Source: Metallyticus violacea (Eukaryota > Arthropoda > Insecta > Mantodea > Metallyticidae). Taken from it: a stretch of DNA of 64,000 nt. This document shows positions 1 to 31,182 of the stretch, in pieces. Under the pieces are notes generated by a model. The model did no database searches. It saw nothing but the letters and a program-made list of their open reading frames with translations, and was not told where the DNA came from. A program made the translations under genes and the position numbers. The stretch lies in the NCBI GenBank assembly GCA_030762175.1, contig CM060841.1, positions 12,312,501-12,376,500 of the forward strand, written 5' to 3'. Positions within the stretch are counted from its first letter, which is position 1. Every line of letters begins with the position of its first letter.

Positions 1-190
1 ACTTCCTTCGGAAGGAAAGTAAAGTCATGGGTCCCATGTTGTACATTTACGACATGATAAAGAACCTCAAGTCTGAAAAAAGAGGCCTCCGAGCAAATTT
101 AGCTGGCCTTTTCATGCCCTGAATTGAATGGGACGCTGATGACCTGAGATGTTAAAGAGCGTCCATAAATAAACCAAATAAAAAAAAAAC
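1..190 (+). repeat. tRNA-derived SINE (family A), 5' end outside window
   Basis: This is the body and A-rich tail of a SINE found at least six times in the window (also near 16.1, 20.5, 49.2, 58.1 and 61.5 kb). Shared blocks are TTCCTTCGGAAGG, GGGTCCCATGTTGTACATTT, AAGAACCTCAAG, AGAGGCCTC and GACCTGAGATGTTAAAGAGC. The tRNA-like head is cut off by the window edge. The tail runs straight into a hammerhead core at 193. Confidence 0.85.
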
Positions 191-192
191 AC

Positions 193-230
193 CTGATGAT
201 GCAAGCGAAGCCTGCGAAACATGTTCTGTA
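193..230 (+). ncRNA. hammerhead ribozyme motif (HHR-1), stem I lost
   Basis: Core CTGATGA at 193-199, one extra T, then stem II GCAAGC/GCCTGC (five of six pairs) and GAAAC at 216-220. Stem III can form as ACA/TGT around TGTTC, with a TA cleavage step. The strand that should complete stem I is the SINE tail, so self-cleavage in this context is doubtful. Confidence 0.55.
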
Positions 231-300
231 TAATTCAATAGTAAGTGCAGCATAAGAGTATTAAATTGACTCACTGTCTAATTAAGAATAAATTGCTTCA
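193..300 (+). mobile_element. 3' terminus of a Penelope-like element (family B)
   Basis: From the hammerhead core onward the sequence parallels the 3' ends of the copies at 35.5 and 36.5 kb: GAAACATGTTCTGTA, then AGTAAGTGCAGCA, then TTGACTCACTG, then TTGCTTCACTGTA. Only this end is visible, because the SINE at 1-190 replaces the upstream part. The frame across the ribozyme reads DDASEACETCSV and then stop, matching the C-terminal register of the other copies. Confidence 0.55.
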
Positions 301-1613
301 CTGTAGTTGTACAGATGTGAAATTTATTCTGAATTTAATAATCAACCACTCTCATTTTGCTAATCAAGAACATACCTTTCAATCTGCAATTCCAGCTTCC
401 ATCTCTAGATGGGATATATGCCGCGTACAAGTTCTCTCCAGTTTTTTCATTACAAACAAATTAACAATCAGTTTAGAACATCAACAATTATGGAGTCACT
501 AATTAAGAAACTAGTTTTCTTTTCAAAATTTTGAACTTTCCCAGAAGGCCACATGTTACTGATGTTTCCCACAACATGTTGTGAGCTTCTCCCCACATCA
601 AGATGCAGCCTTCTCTGGAAGTTCAATGCACCTATGTCATAGGCCACGGAAGCCTGTTTACCCAGTTTTCTTTTCTTTAAACTTGCCATTTATAATTAAT
701 TCTTCTGTCACTTAATCCATTTTCTTTTCTTTATATTGCTTATTATTCTGTTTTATAAGAATTAATAAAAAATGCAAATGCTATAAATATGTATTATATA
801 ATTAAAACATTTGAGGCAACACAAATACGCATCTTAAAGGCACCTTGTAGTTGATGAAATTTGTTAAAAGCCAAACAGAAAAAACAATGCCCTTAATCTT
901 AAAAATTGATAATAGTCACTAAAAATACTAACAGCTTCCAATTTAATGATAACTAACATATTTTTAAGAATTAAATTGCATGATCATGATTTGAAAATAT
1001 TGACATCTTTCTTCCCATCCTCTTAATGCTATTCTGCAATAAGCAGCACCCAAAAAAGATCAGAATCTGGCTGCAAAGGAAAAATTGCTTCAGCCAATTT
1101 CTTTTGTTTTCCTAAATATGATTAACAAGGACAACAAATTAAAAAATACATTGCTTATTTCAAAGTGAGAGAATATTATTTTAAAAATATCTTGGCTCTT
1201 ATATAAAGTATACATTTGAAATATTTTTTCTTCAGCCAGATTTCTATTCTAATGTCAATTTAGAATTTCTTGGAGGTCTGTTAGTCAGATATGGGGTTTA
1301 CTACTGTTAAGATCAGCAGAAATTATAAAGGCATATTAGTACTCTGTATTTTTCTTATGCTTAACATTAAATATTTCATTGTAAAACAATATTTTCAGAC
1401 TAAAACATCATTTGCATTAGGTATATATTGATCTAACATTATAGGAATTTACTACCAAACAAATGGGAAGAACAATAAAGGGAAGGCATTTTTCTACTAC
1501 AAGTGAAAGGGGTGGATGCACAGTACGTAGCATAAATGGTGTTTATATAATGTTTCGGCAGTGTTGTATAGTACGGTTGTTTTCCTTCATTATTTACACT
1601 TTTAGTCACTTAT
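301..1613. other. intergenic stretch, nothing recognised
   Basis: AT-rich sequence downstream of MED19. The open frame at 468-689 on the minus strand is short, has no recognisable domain and no splice context. The MED19 3' UTR must occupy the right end, but I did not find a convincing AATAAA signal. Confidence 0.5.
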
Positions 1614-2146
1614 TTAACCACTGGAATGTTGACTTGGGGTTAGCCCACCAGGATGTTCAGGACTATGTTTTTGTTTTTTCCTCTTCTTTTCCTTTTTTCT
1701 CTTTTTGCGCTCCTTCTCCTCATCATGTCTCTTTTGTTTCTTGTGTTTCTTTTCATGTGTGTCCTGTCCCACTTCAGTCACCTGAGTTTCTTGGCTTGGC
1801 GTTTCCCCAGCTTTATGTTTGTGTTTCTTATGTTTATTTTTGTGTTTTCTCTGAGGGGCTTGATTGACGTAACGATATTGTTCAGGCAAGGGACCAGGAT
1901 GAAGCCTAAATCCAGCCAGCTGTACACTTGTTAAAGGAAGTAACTCTTTACCACCAATAGGTGGTTTTTCAATCACTAAACGAAGCGAGCTATTATCCTG
2001 ATGACCTGGAGTATCTATCATTCCAGGAAGATTTGGAAGAAATGATGACAACTGCTCCTTTACCTTCTTGCCACTGAATTTACTATATGAATGCTCCAAA
2101 CCATAATATGCCATCAAATTTGTGGCTCCTGTTAGTTCACTCTCCC
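1614..2146 (-). CDS. MED19: MED19 coding exon 2
   Basis: Begins after TTTTCAG with GGGAGAGTGAAC, completing Gly62 and continuing ESELTGATNL. It carries the rest of the Med19 domain and the basic tail, ending in a stop at 1614-1616. Confidence 0.95.
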
Positions 2147-5100
2147 CTGAAAAATACAATGCAAGAAAGAAAGTTAAGGCATATTCTCAAGAATATTAAG
2201 TGCATTTCTATACATGCCTATAAATACAATGCTCAATCAGCTAAGCCAGCATTTCTCAAACTGTAGTCTTCAAGGCCATCCATGGGGATCCATTAAACAT
2301 TAAGAACACTGTTAACAGCACTTGTCCTTGAATACATAGATATAAACAATAAATTATGAGAAAACAAAAGATGTTACAAATTTGATTTGAAATTATTCAG
2401 TTAAAGGTAATTAGAATCAAATGTAAGGCAAATATTTGTTTTAGAGATAATGATAATAGAGATAGTGATAATTTCTCTGGCAACAAACAATATGCAAAAT
2501 GCATTGGCTGGAGCTTCCCTGTAAGTCCTAGATTTTTCCAGACTATCAATGGTAATATTGATGCCTTTTATAACAGCTTACCTGTGTGAAGAATAATTCT
2601 ATCCTCATTACCTAAAAAAAGGTATAGAAACTATGGAAAATGGAAAACTTAAAAATCAGAACTCATTAAGGAATTAAAATTAATGAGTAATTGTGTGCCA
2701 TCATATATTAATAGTTATTATTGTATTATTTTTTTTAATGAAATACTGTTATCATCACCATAGTGTAAGGGGATAGGAATAACAAAAAGGCAAATAATGA
2801 AAAGAATGTGCATTTTTTTATAACTTTAAATGTTGCAAATCAGTGAACAATTTTTAAAAATAATTATAGAGAATGCAAATTTAGGATTTCAAACTTTTAA
2901 TTAAATCTTATGGATCTGTGCCAGCAAGAGACCTTTGTAGGGAGTATGCTATCAAGGAAAGTTTGAGAACTGCTGACTTAAGGTGTATAGTGTACAATGT
3001 TTATTAATATATTGGAACTGATAAGATATTTTTGCACCTAGTTCTACCATATTCAATGGAACATGATTACTTTAAGTGGGAAATTAATTAGTAACAAAGA
3101 AGGATATATCAACAGTTTTGCAAATAAAATAACAATATAATTCAGTAGTGGACCAAACATTTGCTCAAGAAAGTGGGCCTAAGCTTTTTGTTTAAAAAGC
3201 ATATCTAAAGATGTATCACATAAAGAGTATGGTTATGCCTCATGATAAGGATGAAATGTTAATATCCATAAAGGCTGATTAAATCTGTGCTCAATATTAT
3301 ACTAGCTTTATAAGTAACTTTTTGCATGATCAGTAAAAATATAAGAAAAAGATTAGAGGAGATTAGTTTCTTATTAGTTGTAATTACAACAGTCATATGC
3401 TCCTGAGTTGCCACATGCAGATGGAGTACAAAATAAGATTTGTTGTCAAGTAACTGTAATTTTCAACATAATTAAAATGCTATCATATGCATAAATTTAA
3501 CATAAATAAAAACAGCATTACATTATTTTATCACATTACTATGGCATATTTCAGCTATAGCCAGTTAAACAATGGTTTGTAATTTTTTAAAGGATTTGAT
3601 ATTAAAATTGATATCTTCAGCATATATATATATAAAGGGAAAGGAAAGAAAAAGAGAAAAAGTAATAATAAATTGCAGCAAGAAACTAGATACTTCTTTT
3701 CCAAAAGAAGTACACTGTTAGTTTGAACTCTGCTTGATGATGTAATTTCTTATTGCAATAGAATAGGAATACAGAAATAATTTGGATTTTTTGACAAAAG
3801 ATGCTGTGCACATTAAACTTACTGCTTTAATCAGACCACTGGAAACATTACAACATCTGTGTCTGATGATCGCCTATTTGCAAATTAAATAGACTAAATA
3901 GATAATAAAGCTGTGAGCATTGAAATTGAATTTTTTGCACAATGAACCAATCACATGTATATGTAATAAACAATGAGCATTAAACACAACAATGACTGTG
4001 AAACAACTGTAAATATTTGATAAAATAGTAATATAAAATAAATTAACAAAATAATAAGGATAAAACTTAGTAACTGTTAATGAACTTTATGTATCTATCT
4101 TTGAGAGGGGGAACAATTTTATTTTTTGCCTTAAAACATAAATATAAAATTAATAGTGCTTAAACGTAAGCCTGGGTTATAAATACTAGTAGCACTATGA
4201 CTTGCCTTTTAAGGAATTAATCTCTCATAATGCAAAACTTTAGAGGGGTTTCTGAACTATACATAATCAAATGAGAGAGATTTTTGGTTCTCTTGGTGAA
4301 TAAAATAGTAGCTCAATTTAAAATCAGCTCAGGAGACTGAAGATTCGTTTTCGAATCCCAAACCATGATCCGAATTTTTCAAGTCTGCTTCTTCATTTCC
4401 AACTTATGTCCTACATACAGCTAGTGTGAAAGAATTTCCTTATGTAAACATATTAAATTTTTAATGTTTCAGAAGAAAAAAAGTTGAATCCAAAACAAAT
4501 TGGCTGAATAGTTTGATATATATTTCAGTAGGGAATTGAAAAACTGAAGAAAATTGATTAAGTATTGCTCCAAAACTCTACACTAAAAGTGTTAAAATGA
4601 TTGGTACTAAATTCAATTGAATGATCCTGGGTTTCAAAGACAAGGTCATAATCAGATCAGCCATTATTGGATGTTAGATATGTAAATAGGATGAATACAC
4701 AATTAACAGAATTTAGACAATGATCATAAATTTCAGGCCCAGTTTGGTATATAATTTGAAAACTATATTTATATATTAGCAATGAATAAACATTTAGCTC
4801 TTAAAAAATAAATACCTGCATCTTCTAAATCTTGGATAAACAGACATTATAAACTCAATGACAAAAATTATTACAGCAGAAAAGAAATCTTTAAAAATAA
4901 GTAGGGCGGGACAATTTTTCACCAAAATCTGGTCTAAATTCACCACTGTGGGGAACATAATGTAAATTAATAATAAAAATATCATGACTTTCCATAAGTT
5001 TCCCCAATGTATGAAGCAATAGCATATGGAATCGGAGTAAGTCATATGCTGCAGTTATATTGTTGAAGCAATGTATAATATAATCTTGGCTTCGATGCAT

Positions 5101-6334
5101 TTATGTAAATTTCATTTTAACAAAATAGAATAAAATTTCTATTCTGATTTGACATAATTACCATGAATCATGGTATTGTATCAACTTTGGTATTATTTTC
5201 TGAAACTCTTTCTAAACTACTGATGGTATAACTTTTTAAAATAGCCATGTTCAACATTTATTACTACCAAAGAAAAACAAATAGAATAGAAGTACACTCT
5301 AGCAATAGTTGAACAGGCATCATTTGAATGAAGGCATGTTTTACACATTCAGTGCTAGTATGTTTCTGTTTATGTCTGGCATATAGCACTTCAATGGAAA
5401 GTGAAAGAGGTGCTTAAATACATTACAAAGCAAGCTTGTTAATGGTAAATAAAGCTACCTGGTACTAATTTCTGGAATACCAGAAGGGACAGTTTTCTGA
5501 ATTAAAGATACTGTAAAGTGTCATTATTAATGAATATTCTTTTGGATCAGTAACAGATGGTATAACTTTTACGATAACTGAAGTCTTGCAGCTTGCCATG
5601 TGGAAAATAAAGCAAATATTAATATAGCTTAAATTTGCCCATACAATGAACCACATTAAAAAGGAAAGATAGGGGACAAAATGCATCTTAAAAGAATGAA
5701 GAATCCAAAGGGAGGATTAGTAACCTTTCCCCAACAATGTAGCTAGTTCAGATAGTCAAAAACAATAACCAAAGGCTGTAATTATAAGTTCTGATATGCA
5801 GAGAACACAGCAAACTACATCTTAAAATTGCCTCTAATTTATTTCATTGTGTTTAAGTAATGCAATATTTTATGGATCCAGACTGTACACTCTCTATTGC
5901 TTTGAAGTTTTACAGATTATAAAAAAGATTACAGAAACGGGGCCGTAATCCCCAAAATTCACGTGAGGCTGTTACACCTTGGTTCTACGTTTTGAAGCAT
6001 GAGGTGCTTCTAAATCCTTTGAATCTGCATATAAATAAGCTAAGCTATTCAGTTATACTGTATTCCTTTCAGTAAGGAGAAAAACCAAAAGTTGTATGCT
6101 GCAACACACCCGCGTTTATCACTTGCCATTTAAACAGATCTCTGGCTTACCTGGCGGTTCCTTCATCAAGTAGAAGGGTCCGCTATGGACGATAGATGGG
6201 TTTTTCCCTAACGAGATCGTCGTTTTTAATGTTCCTGTAGAATCTTGACGTGAAACAACAGGGGACCGAGCCCCTCGGGGTGACGATTTTGGCGAATATT
6301 GTTCCACTTTCCGAAACTGATCAGCCATCATCAT
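1614..6334 (-). CDS. MED19: Mediator of RNA polymerase II transcription subunit 19 (two coding exons, complete)
   Basis: MED19 is a head-module subunit of the Mediator complex, which links transcription factors to RNA polymerase II in the nucleus. Joining 6334-6151 to 2146-1614 gives 717 nt, or 238 residues, close to the usual animal length. Conserved landmarks are ADQFRKVEQYSPKSSPRG near the start, HSGPFYLMKEPP at 50-61, NLMAYYGLEHSYSKFS at 71-86, LPNLPGMID at 98-106 and GFRLHPGPLPEQYR at 140-153. From about 161 the tail is extremely Lys/His-rich, as is typical for MED19. The frame opens with three successive ATGs, so the true start could be at 6334, 6331 or 6328. The gene is divergent from FTSJ3 with 254 bp between start codons. 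Its 4-kb intron contains a hAT-like element. No break was seen. Confidence 0.95.
2247..2975. mobile_element. hAT-like non-autonomous element in the MED19 intron
   Basis: Left end CAGCATTTCTCAAACTG and right end (reverse complement) CAGCAGTTCTCAAACTTTC form short imperfect terminal inverted repeats of the CAG..TTCTCAAACT type common in hAT elements. Flanking octamers AGCTAAGC and ACTTAAGG agree at five of eight positions, consistent with a decayed 8-bp target duplication. No transposase frame is left in the 729 bp. Confidence 0.55.
2976..6150. other. remainder of MED19 intron 1
   Basis: AT-rich intron with no feature I can name. A tRNA-B-box-like string (TTTTCGAATCCC, near 4347) may be an old SINE trace, but it is too degraded to call. 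Open frames at 4794-5100 and 5465-5686 look like chance. Confidence 0.5.
6151..6334 (-). CDS. MED19: MED19 coding exon 1
   Basis: Encodes residues 1-61 plus the first base of a Gly codon. The donor is CCGCCAG/GTAAGC on the minus strand. The Ser/Pro-rich N-terminus leads into the conserved block ending MKEPP. Confidence 0.95.
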
Positions 6335-26650
<20,316 letters not shown>

Positions 26651-26687
26651 AAACAGTGTTTAATATGTAATGATTCGGTGAATAATT

Positions 26688-26693
26688 AATAAA
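26688..26693 (+). terminator. FTSJ3: FTSJ3 polyadenylation signal AATAAA
   Basis: AATAAA 38 bp after the FTSJ3 stop. A second AATAAA-like string lies near 26794. The first gives a very short 3' UTR. Confidence 0.6.
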
Positions 26694-26919
26694 ACTAAAA
26701 CAAATTCAAGTGCTTTTGAGCATAAAAATTGTTTTCTTTCATTAAAAGCAAAAATGTACAAATAATGAGTTTATGATAATGTGAATTTATGTAAATAAAG
26801 TAAATACAATTTACAGTTTGGAATAATTTTTCAGAATCAAATGGTTTTAAGCATTTATAACTAAAGTGTATAAATGTTTGTCTGCTCACATTTAATCCTC
26901 CCTGGTACATTATTCACAA

Positions 26920-27100
26920 ACAACATATGCGCCACAGCTCTCCCAATATTTCTGTCCCTTCCCATTTCTAACAGTTCTGCACCTCTGCCTCTCCAGATAC
27001 TTTCAGTTCACTGATGGTGCAGATTATAGTGCCGGTGAAAGCTCTTGTTTTTAAACTAATTTAAACCAATGACCACAAAATAGCTTGTAAAGATCCATTT
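26920..27100. repeat. unclassified dispersed repeat, copy 1
   Basis: Resembles 34470-34640 along its whole length: a CT-rich block (TCTGCCTCTCCAGATACTTT), then GTGAAAGCTCTTGTTTTTAA, then TTTAAACCAATGACCACA. Divergence is high. Family unknown. Confidence 0.55.
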
Positions 27101-27184
27101 CAATAATAACAGGTTAACCGTGAAAGAAAAAAGAATGTTTTAGTGAATTAACTAATTTTATTACTAATACATAATGATAATTTC

Positions 27185-27640
27185 ATCATTCAAATTCCCT
27201 TACAAACTTTTGAAGTATCCTCCCCTGATAAAATACAACTATTCCAATGATTCCTTGGTGATGTCTTGAGTAATGCAGGCTCAATGAGCTGGTGTACTGT
27301 CCTGGTTTAAGTTTATCCCTTGCAAGATTTGTCATTTCTCTTCAGTGGCACCTTCTAAAAATAATAGTAATAATGCATTGTTGGCAATCTCTGCAATTGT
27401 TATATGATGGTCTTCTTGCACAATAATTCAATTGTATTCACATTGAGTTCAGTTTTTGTAGTTACAGGTCTTCCAGGACACTTTTAAGGACCTCATGACC
27501 CCATGAATTGTTTATGCCACTCAAAATACTTCAATAACTACTACGTCTCCTGATTTGATACAGATATTTATATTCCCACATTATGATTTTTTGCCTAATG
27601 CATGCTTCCAAGATCTGCTTAGTACTTTAATATAGTAGAA
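27185..27640 (-). pseudogene. degraded mariner/Tc1-type transposase N-terminus
   Basis: Minus-strand frames give CPGRPVTTKTELNVNTIELL followed, after a shift, by VQEDHHITIAEIANNA. This is the GRP linker plus second helix-turn-helix typical of mariner-type transposases. Upstream, YFKWHKQFMGS-like sequence fits the first helix-turn-helix. Short and full of shifts. Confidence 0.5.
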
Positions 27641-28168
27641 CAAAAATCTGAATTTTCACACATAGATGTAACTTCTAATCCATGCTTGATGTAGTAAATA
27701 TGAACTCAGTATTAGCTTCTAAACTCCCAGCTGAATATAATACAATATGATTGGCACTCAAGTCATTGATAGAAGATGGATTCACATTTCTATTAGTCAT
27801 CAAGTTCCATAATGGTTTATTTAAATGCAATTACATCAGTTTGTTAATTGTTATACATCCTTGTGATTAGCAGATATGAATGTAAAATATTAGCTGCTCA
27901 TAAAAACTGCAAGAGTGTGAGAACTTGGAATATTTCATTAAATAACTGCTTTAACTGGAGACAGCAGTTGATCTATGGACTAACCTCTCTTCTCCCCCTC
28001 TCTCTTCCATCAGTAGCAAGGGAAAAGTGCAGTCAGCTGATATAACTTGGTTGTTAATTGCAAGTTTTATGATCTCTCTGCATTTAAAACTTCCGACTCT
28101 CCCAATTGTTATTGAGTTAGCAATTTGTGCTAAACAAATTGCATGTTTGCAACAAATATTACAGATAA
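27641..28168. other. intergenic, nothing recognised
   Basis: AT-rich spacer between the transposase remnant and the Penelope-like copy that starts with an inverted terminus at 28169. Confidence 0.5.
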
Positions 28169-28867
28169 ATTGTACTTAAGAAGCTGTACACAAAGGAGTG
28201 GTAATATATTCCACAATTATGTATTCAACTTGCTTACACTAAACTCCACGTACATAACACTTAAGACATTTAAGTCTTAGGCCTAACTCTCCATTTCATT
28301 CATGAGTTTCTTTGAAATACATATCACCAGACCTTCCCTTTATTGAATAAGACATTGTATAGGTATGTGGAAGACATTTGGAATAATACCTGCAAGACAT
28401 TCAATACATAGATGCTCTGAAACTTCTTAATGTACAATATAAATCTATACTATTTACCATAGAAGAGAGGAATGGTTGGCTCCCATTTCTAGATTTAAAA
28501 TCATAAGAAATGGAGATTGGGTGAACTTTGTAATTTACAGAAAAGAAACACACACAGAAAATTACGTAAAAAATGAGATTTAACCGCATTCCACATAAAT
28601 ATGCAGTGTTTCATGGCTTGGCACACATCCCTTTCACAGAGTACAAAATGGAATACCAACAGATAATAAAGGCAGCTATAACCAATGGTTTCAAAAAAGA
28701 CACAGTAATAAAAGTTATCAATAAATTTAAAAGACAAAAATCAATAAGAGAAATTTCTACACTGAGGAACAATGAAGAAAGATATCATTTCAAAAGTTTC
28801 ATGTACCCTCCAACGTACCATAATAAATTTAAGAAGATTTTCAAAGAACATGAAATAATGTATATAA
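28169..28867 (+). mobile_element. Penelope-like element fragment (family A, copy 6)
   Basis: Starts with the terminus TTGTACTTAAGAAGCTG..AAGGAGTGGTAATAT and, further on, CTTACACTAAACTCCAC, an inverted version of the end at 25.92-26.01 kb. The coding part corresponds to the C-terminal RT region (ERNGWLPFLDLK), FNRIPHKYAVFHGLAHIPF, KRQKSIREISTLRNN and PPTYHNKFKKIFKEHEI. It stops before the GIY-YIG domain, where an oppositely oriented copy begins. Confidence 0.8.
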
Positions 28868-29190
28868 TATCAAAATTAAGATCATTGTGTGATTGAGTGG
28901 AACTAACACTCTTTTGCTCCACTTACTTGTTTAAATATGTAGAACCAGTTTCATAAACACTCTGTTTGCATCATCAGCCACATTGTCAACTGTAGCACAA
29001 GCCATTATGCTGTGGGGATGTGTAATCTGCTCTGGCAGAGGGGTGATGAACCTGAAGTTTATGTTTTCATCACCGGAAGTGTCAAAGTTCATTAAACTGT
29101 CTTTGTACGTGTAACTGTAGATTTTCTCCCATGTTGCTAATTCTGTAGGTCCTTGCACTGATTTTAATAATTTGTTTAACAAAGACAAAT
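28868..29190 (-). mobile_element. Penelope-like element 3' end (family B, copy 7) with intact C-terminal frame
   Basis: On the minus strand an uninterrupted frame (29188-28931) runs SLLNKLLKSVQGPTELATWE, DSLMNFDTSGDENINFRFIT, THPHSIMACATVDNVADDAN and RVFMKLVLHI to a stop. It passes straight through the hammerhead at 28977-28948. The terminus ATTAAGATCATTGTGTGATT lies at 28874-28893. It abuts copy 6 tail to tail. Confidence 0.85.
28948..28977 (-). ncRNA. hammerhead ribozyme motif (HHR-7) within coding frame
   Basis: CTGATGA, extra T, stem II core AAAC/GTTT extended by weak pairs, GAAAC, with TGGTTCTACA following. The bases encode ADDANRVFMK in an open frame. Confidence 0.6.
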
Positions 29191-29399
29191 CGAAAAATCA
29201 ACAATTGTGAAACATGCTAAAGGGGAGCACATCATCCAATATATTCTTGCTTCAATTTCTCATTATCGTTCACCTTTTATCGGAAGTTGATATTCACAAA
29301 CATCAAAATAACATCAATAGAAATGAAGATGTAAAACTCAACAGAATATGGCAAAAACATTGATAAAAGCCAAAGTGAAGCACTCAACCCATACCAATC

Positions 29400-29650
29400 A
29401 GATGCCACACTATGCGGCACTCTCCCCACTCAGGTCCAGCCCAGAGCTAACTGCAGACTATCCCGATGATGCTAGTATCAATATTGCACCCCAGAGTGAA
29501 ACAAGCAGTCACCATTGAGACCTGTATTAGAACACTGACATCGCCACTGCTACTGAAGATGTCTAGCATTGATGTAGACGAAACATTTGGGAAAATAGAA
29601 GGAGCCTAGTAGACCATGATCCACAAGTCTCAAAAATACTGTACTAGTAA
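29400..29650 (+). mobile_element. 3' end of another Penelope-like subfamily
   Basis: The open frame LLKMSSIDVDETFGKIEGA plus stop runs across hammerhead HHR-8 and resembles the PLE C-terminal layout, but with a different register from families A and B. The upstream part (GCACTCTCCCCACTCAGG..) is not recognisable as GIY-YIG. Confidence 0.45.
29553..29584 (+). ncRNA. hammerhead ribozyme motif (HHR-8)
   Basis: CTGAAGA, extra T, perfect five-pair stem II GTCTA/TAGAC, GAAAC. Stem III is poorly formed (ATTTGGGAAA). The stem sequence is unlike all other copies. Confidence 0.6.
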
Positions 29651-29714
29651 ATATTACTTTTGTATCATTGTTTTGCGTATATATCTGATCAAACTCCAAA
29701 CAATCTATCCGATA

Positions 29715-30062
29715 CACTCCTGCCTTTTTGCTACGAAATTTGGAAAAAAGGACTAAAGAACATATCAGAAATGTAAGATATAAACAAGTAGATAAATCGG
29801 CAGTTGCAGATCATTTTTGGACTTACGACATTGCAGGAGAAGTCAAAAAAAGCTACCACCAATCCCAAGGATTTCGCAATTTGAGAAAAAAATTATATTT
29901 TAAAAAATAAACATTGAGTTATGAACTTTGACATTCCACCAATGGACTTCCTCTTTTGTTATCTAATGGAACCACTATGTCCCCTGTCAGCATTAGTTGG
30001 TACCCAGCTTAGGATAAGAGCAAATACTCTTGAAACATGTTCTGAAGAAGTCACCTAATACT
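29715..30062 (+). mobile_element. Penelope-like element 3' end (copy 8)
   Basis: Frame 29728-29910 reads LEKRTKEHIRNVRYKQVDKS and AVADHFW, the end of a GIY-YIG domain. It is followed by MNFDIPPMD-like and ..QLRIRANTLETCSEEVT plus stop across hammerhead HHR-9. It is 5'-truncated and begins just after an unrelated stretch. Confidence 0.75.
30008..30036 (+). ncRNA. hammerhead ribozyme motif (HHR-9), one core change
   Basis: CTTAGGA (G5 changed to T), extra T, perfect stem II AAGAG/CTCTT, then GAAACATGTTCTG. The core change should abolish cleavage. Confidence 0.5.
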
Positions 30063-30893
30063 GACTCATTTGTATATTTAACAACTTCACTGTTCCTAAC
30101 TTCTTTTAATTTTACAACTTTGAAAACAAAATTGGAAATGAATGAAGGACTGCAATCTTAAAATACTGGCTCTCTTAAAATGGTCAGGATCTAAGTGGTT
30201 TATTGCAATGAAAGTTTCCTCAATCTTTTAAAAAGATTTTCACTAATAGAAAAGGAATATGTTCAGAGTTTGAGTTTACCTGTTGTGGCAACAGGAATTT
30301 GGAAAAAGTTTAATGGTTTTTCTGGAGAGATACTTTCTAAACATGCTGAGTAATATGCAATCCAAGAATGCAAAAGTAGTATATAATTAAAACCATGGCT
30401 TCCATAATTATACAAGTCCAGTTGAATAAATTTTGATAAAATCAACAAAAGATGAATGTTTCCTGAAAATGACAATTTGGAAATCAGTTTTTTTTCTCCT
30501 AATAAAACTGCTTAATTACAAATATTAAAATAATGAATAAAAATATTTTGTCTGTAATAAATTCATGAAAATGCTGAACTTGCATTATGGAACTCAATAG
30601 TCTGTAACGTCAATTTCTAATATTAAAACTTTGATTTGGAAGGGGAATATGCTCATTTTGTGTGCAACAATGTTTGTAAATACAAAAAGTACTTAGCATA
30701 AATTCACTATTTATTTTCTCAATAATACCATACAAGAAGCAACAAAATTTAAGTTACAGATCTTATGCAGGGTCCCTTACTTAACATTCTAAATCATCAG
30801 CATTAGGAATCTGACCTTTCCATACTATGTATTCCAGAAGTTTTTGAAAATGAGTTTTTTTCAAACAAAATTGAGGAAAGATGTTTCATAATA
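30063..30893. other. intergenic, nothing recognised
   Basis: AT-rich. No domain-bearing frame or repeat structure was noticed. Confidence 0.5.
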
Positions 30894-30903
30894 TCACTGG
30901 ATT

Positions 30904-31182
30904 CACCGCCACGGGTGGCCGAGGTCGTTAAGGCGCGGACTCGTGAGCGGGAGGTCTGGGTTCGAGTACCGCCAGGACCGTCCTTCCTGACTGAGGTTTT
31001 TTCCAGGTTTTCCTCAGTTTTCATAACTGGCAAATGCCGGGGAGGTACCCTAAATTAAGGCCTGGAACGATTCCTTCTTTAAAAATAAATCCTTTCCCAA
31101 TGTATCATTTCATCTCATGTATCATAAATGTCCATCACCTGCAGTGCCTCTGTAGCAAAAACGGGCGTTAAACACTATTCAT
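30904..31182 (+). repeat. tRNA-Ser/Leu-like SINE (family S), full length
   Basis: The head GGTGGCCGAGGTCGTTAAGG is a type-2 tRNA A box, with B box GGGTTCGAGTACC. The body has AGGTTTTCCTCAGTTTTCAT, GGCAAATGCCGGGGAGGTAC and CGGGCGTTAAACACTATTCA. Flanked by a perfect 10-bp target duplication TCACTGGATT at 30894-30903 and 31183-31192. A second copy is at 53.38-53.65 kb. Confidence 0.93.

Noticed and set aside
245..502. Open frame of 85 codons on the plus strand
   Set aside because: Lies in the PLE tail and AT-rich flank, no domain, no splice context; chance frame.
468..689. Minus-strand frame beginning with a basic stretch (MASLKKRKLG)
   Set aside because: Looks protein-like at first, but no family is recognisable and there are no flanking exon signals; left unannotated.
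1653..1934. Plus-strand hydrophobic frame with many Phe/Leu
   Set aside because: Antisense of the Lys-rich MED19 tail; AAG/AAA codons read backwards give CTT/TTT.
30904..30980. Possible tRNA-Ser/Leu gene
   Set aside because: Same reason: it is the head of a repeated SINE, with poor acceptor pairing.
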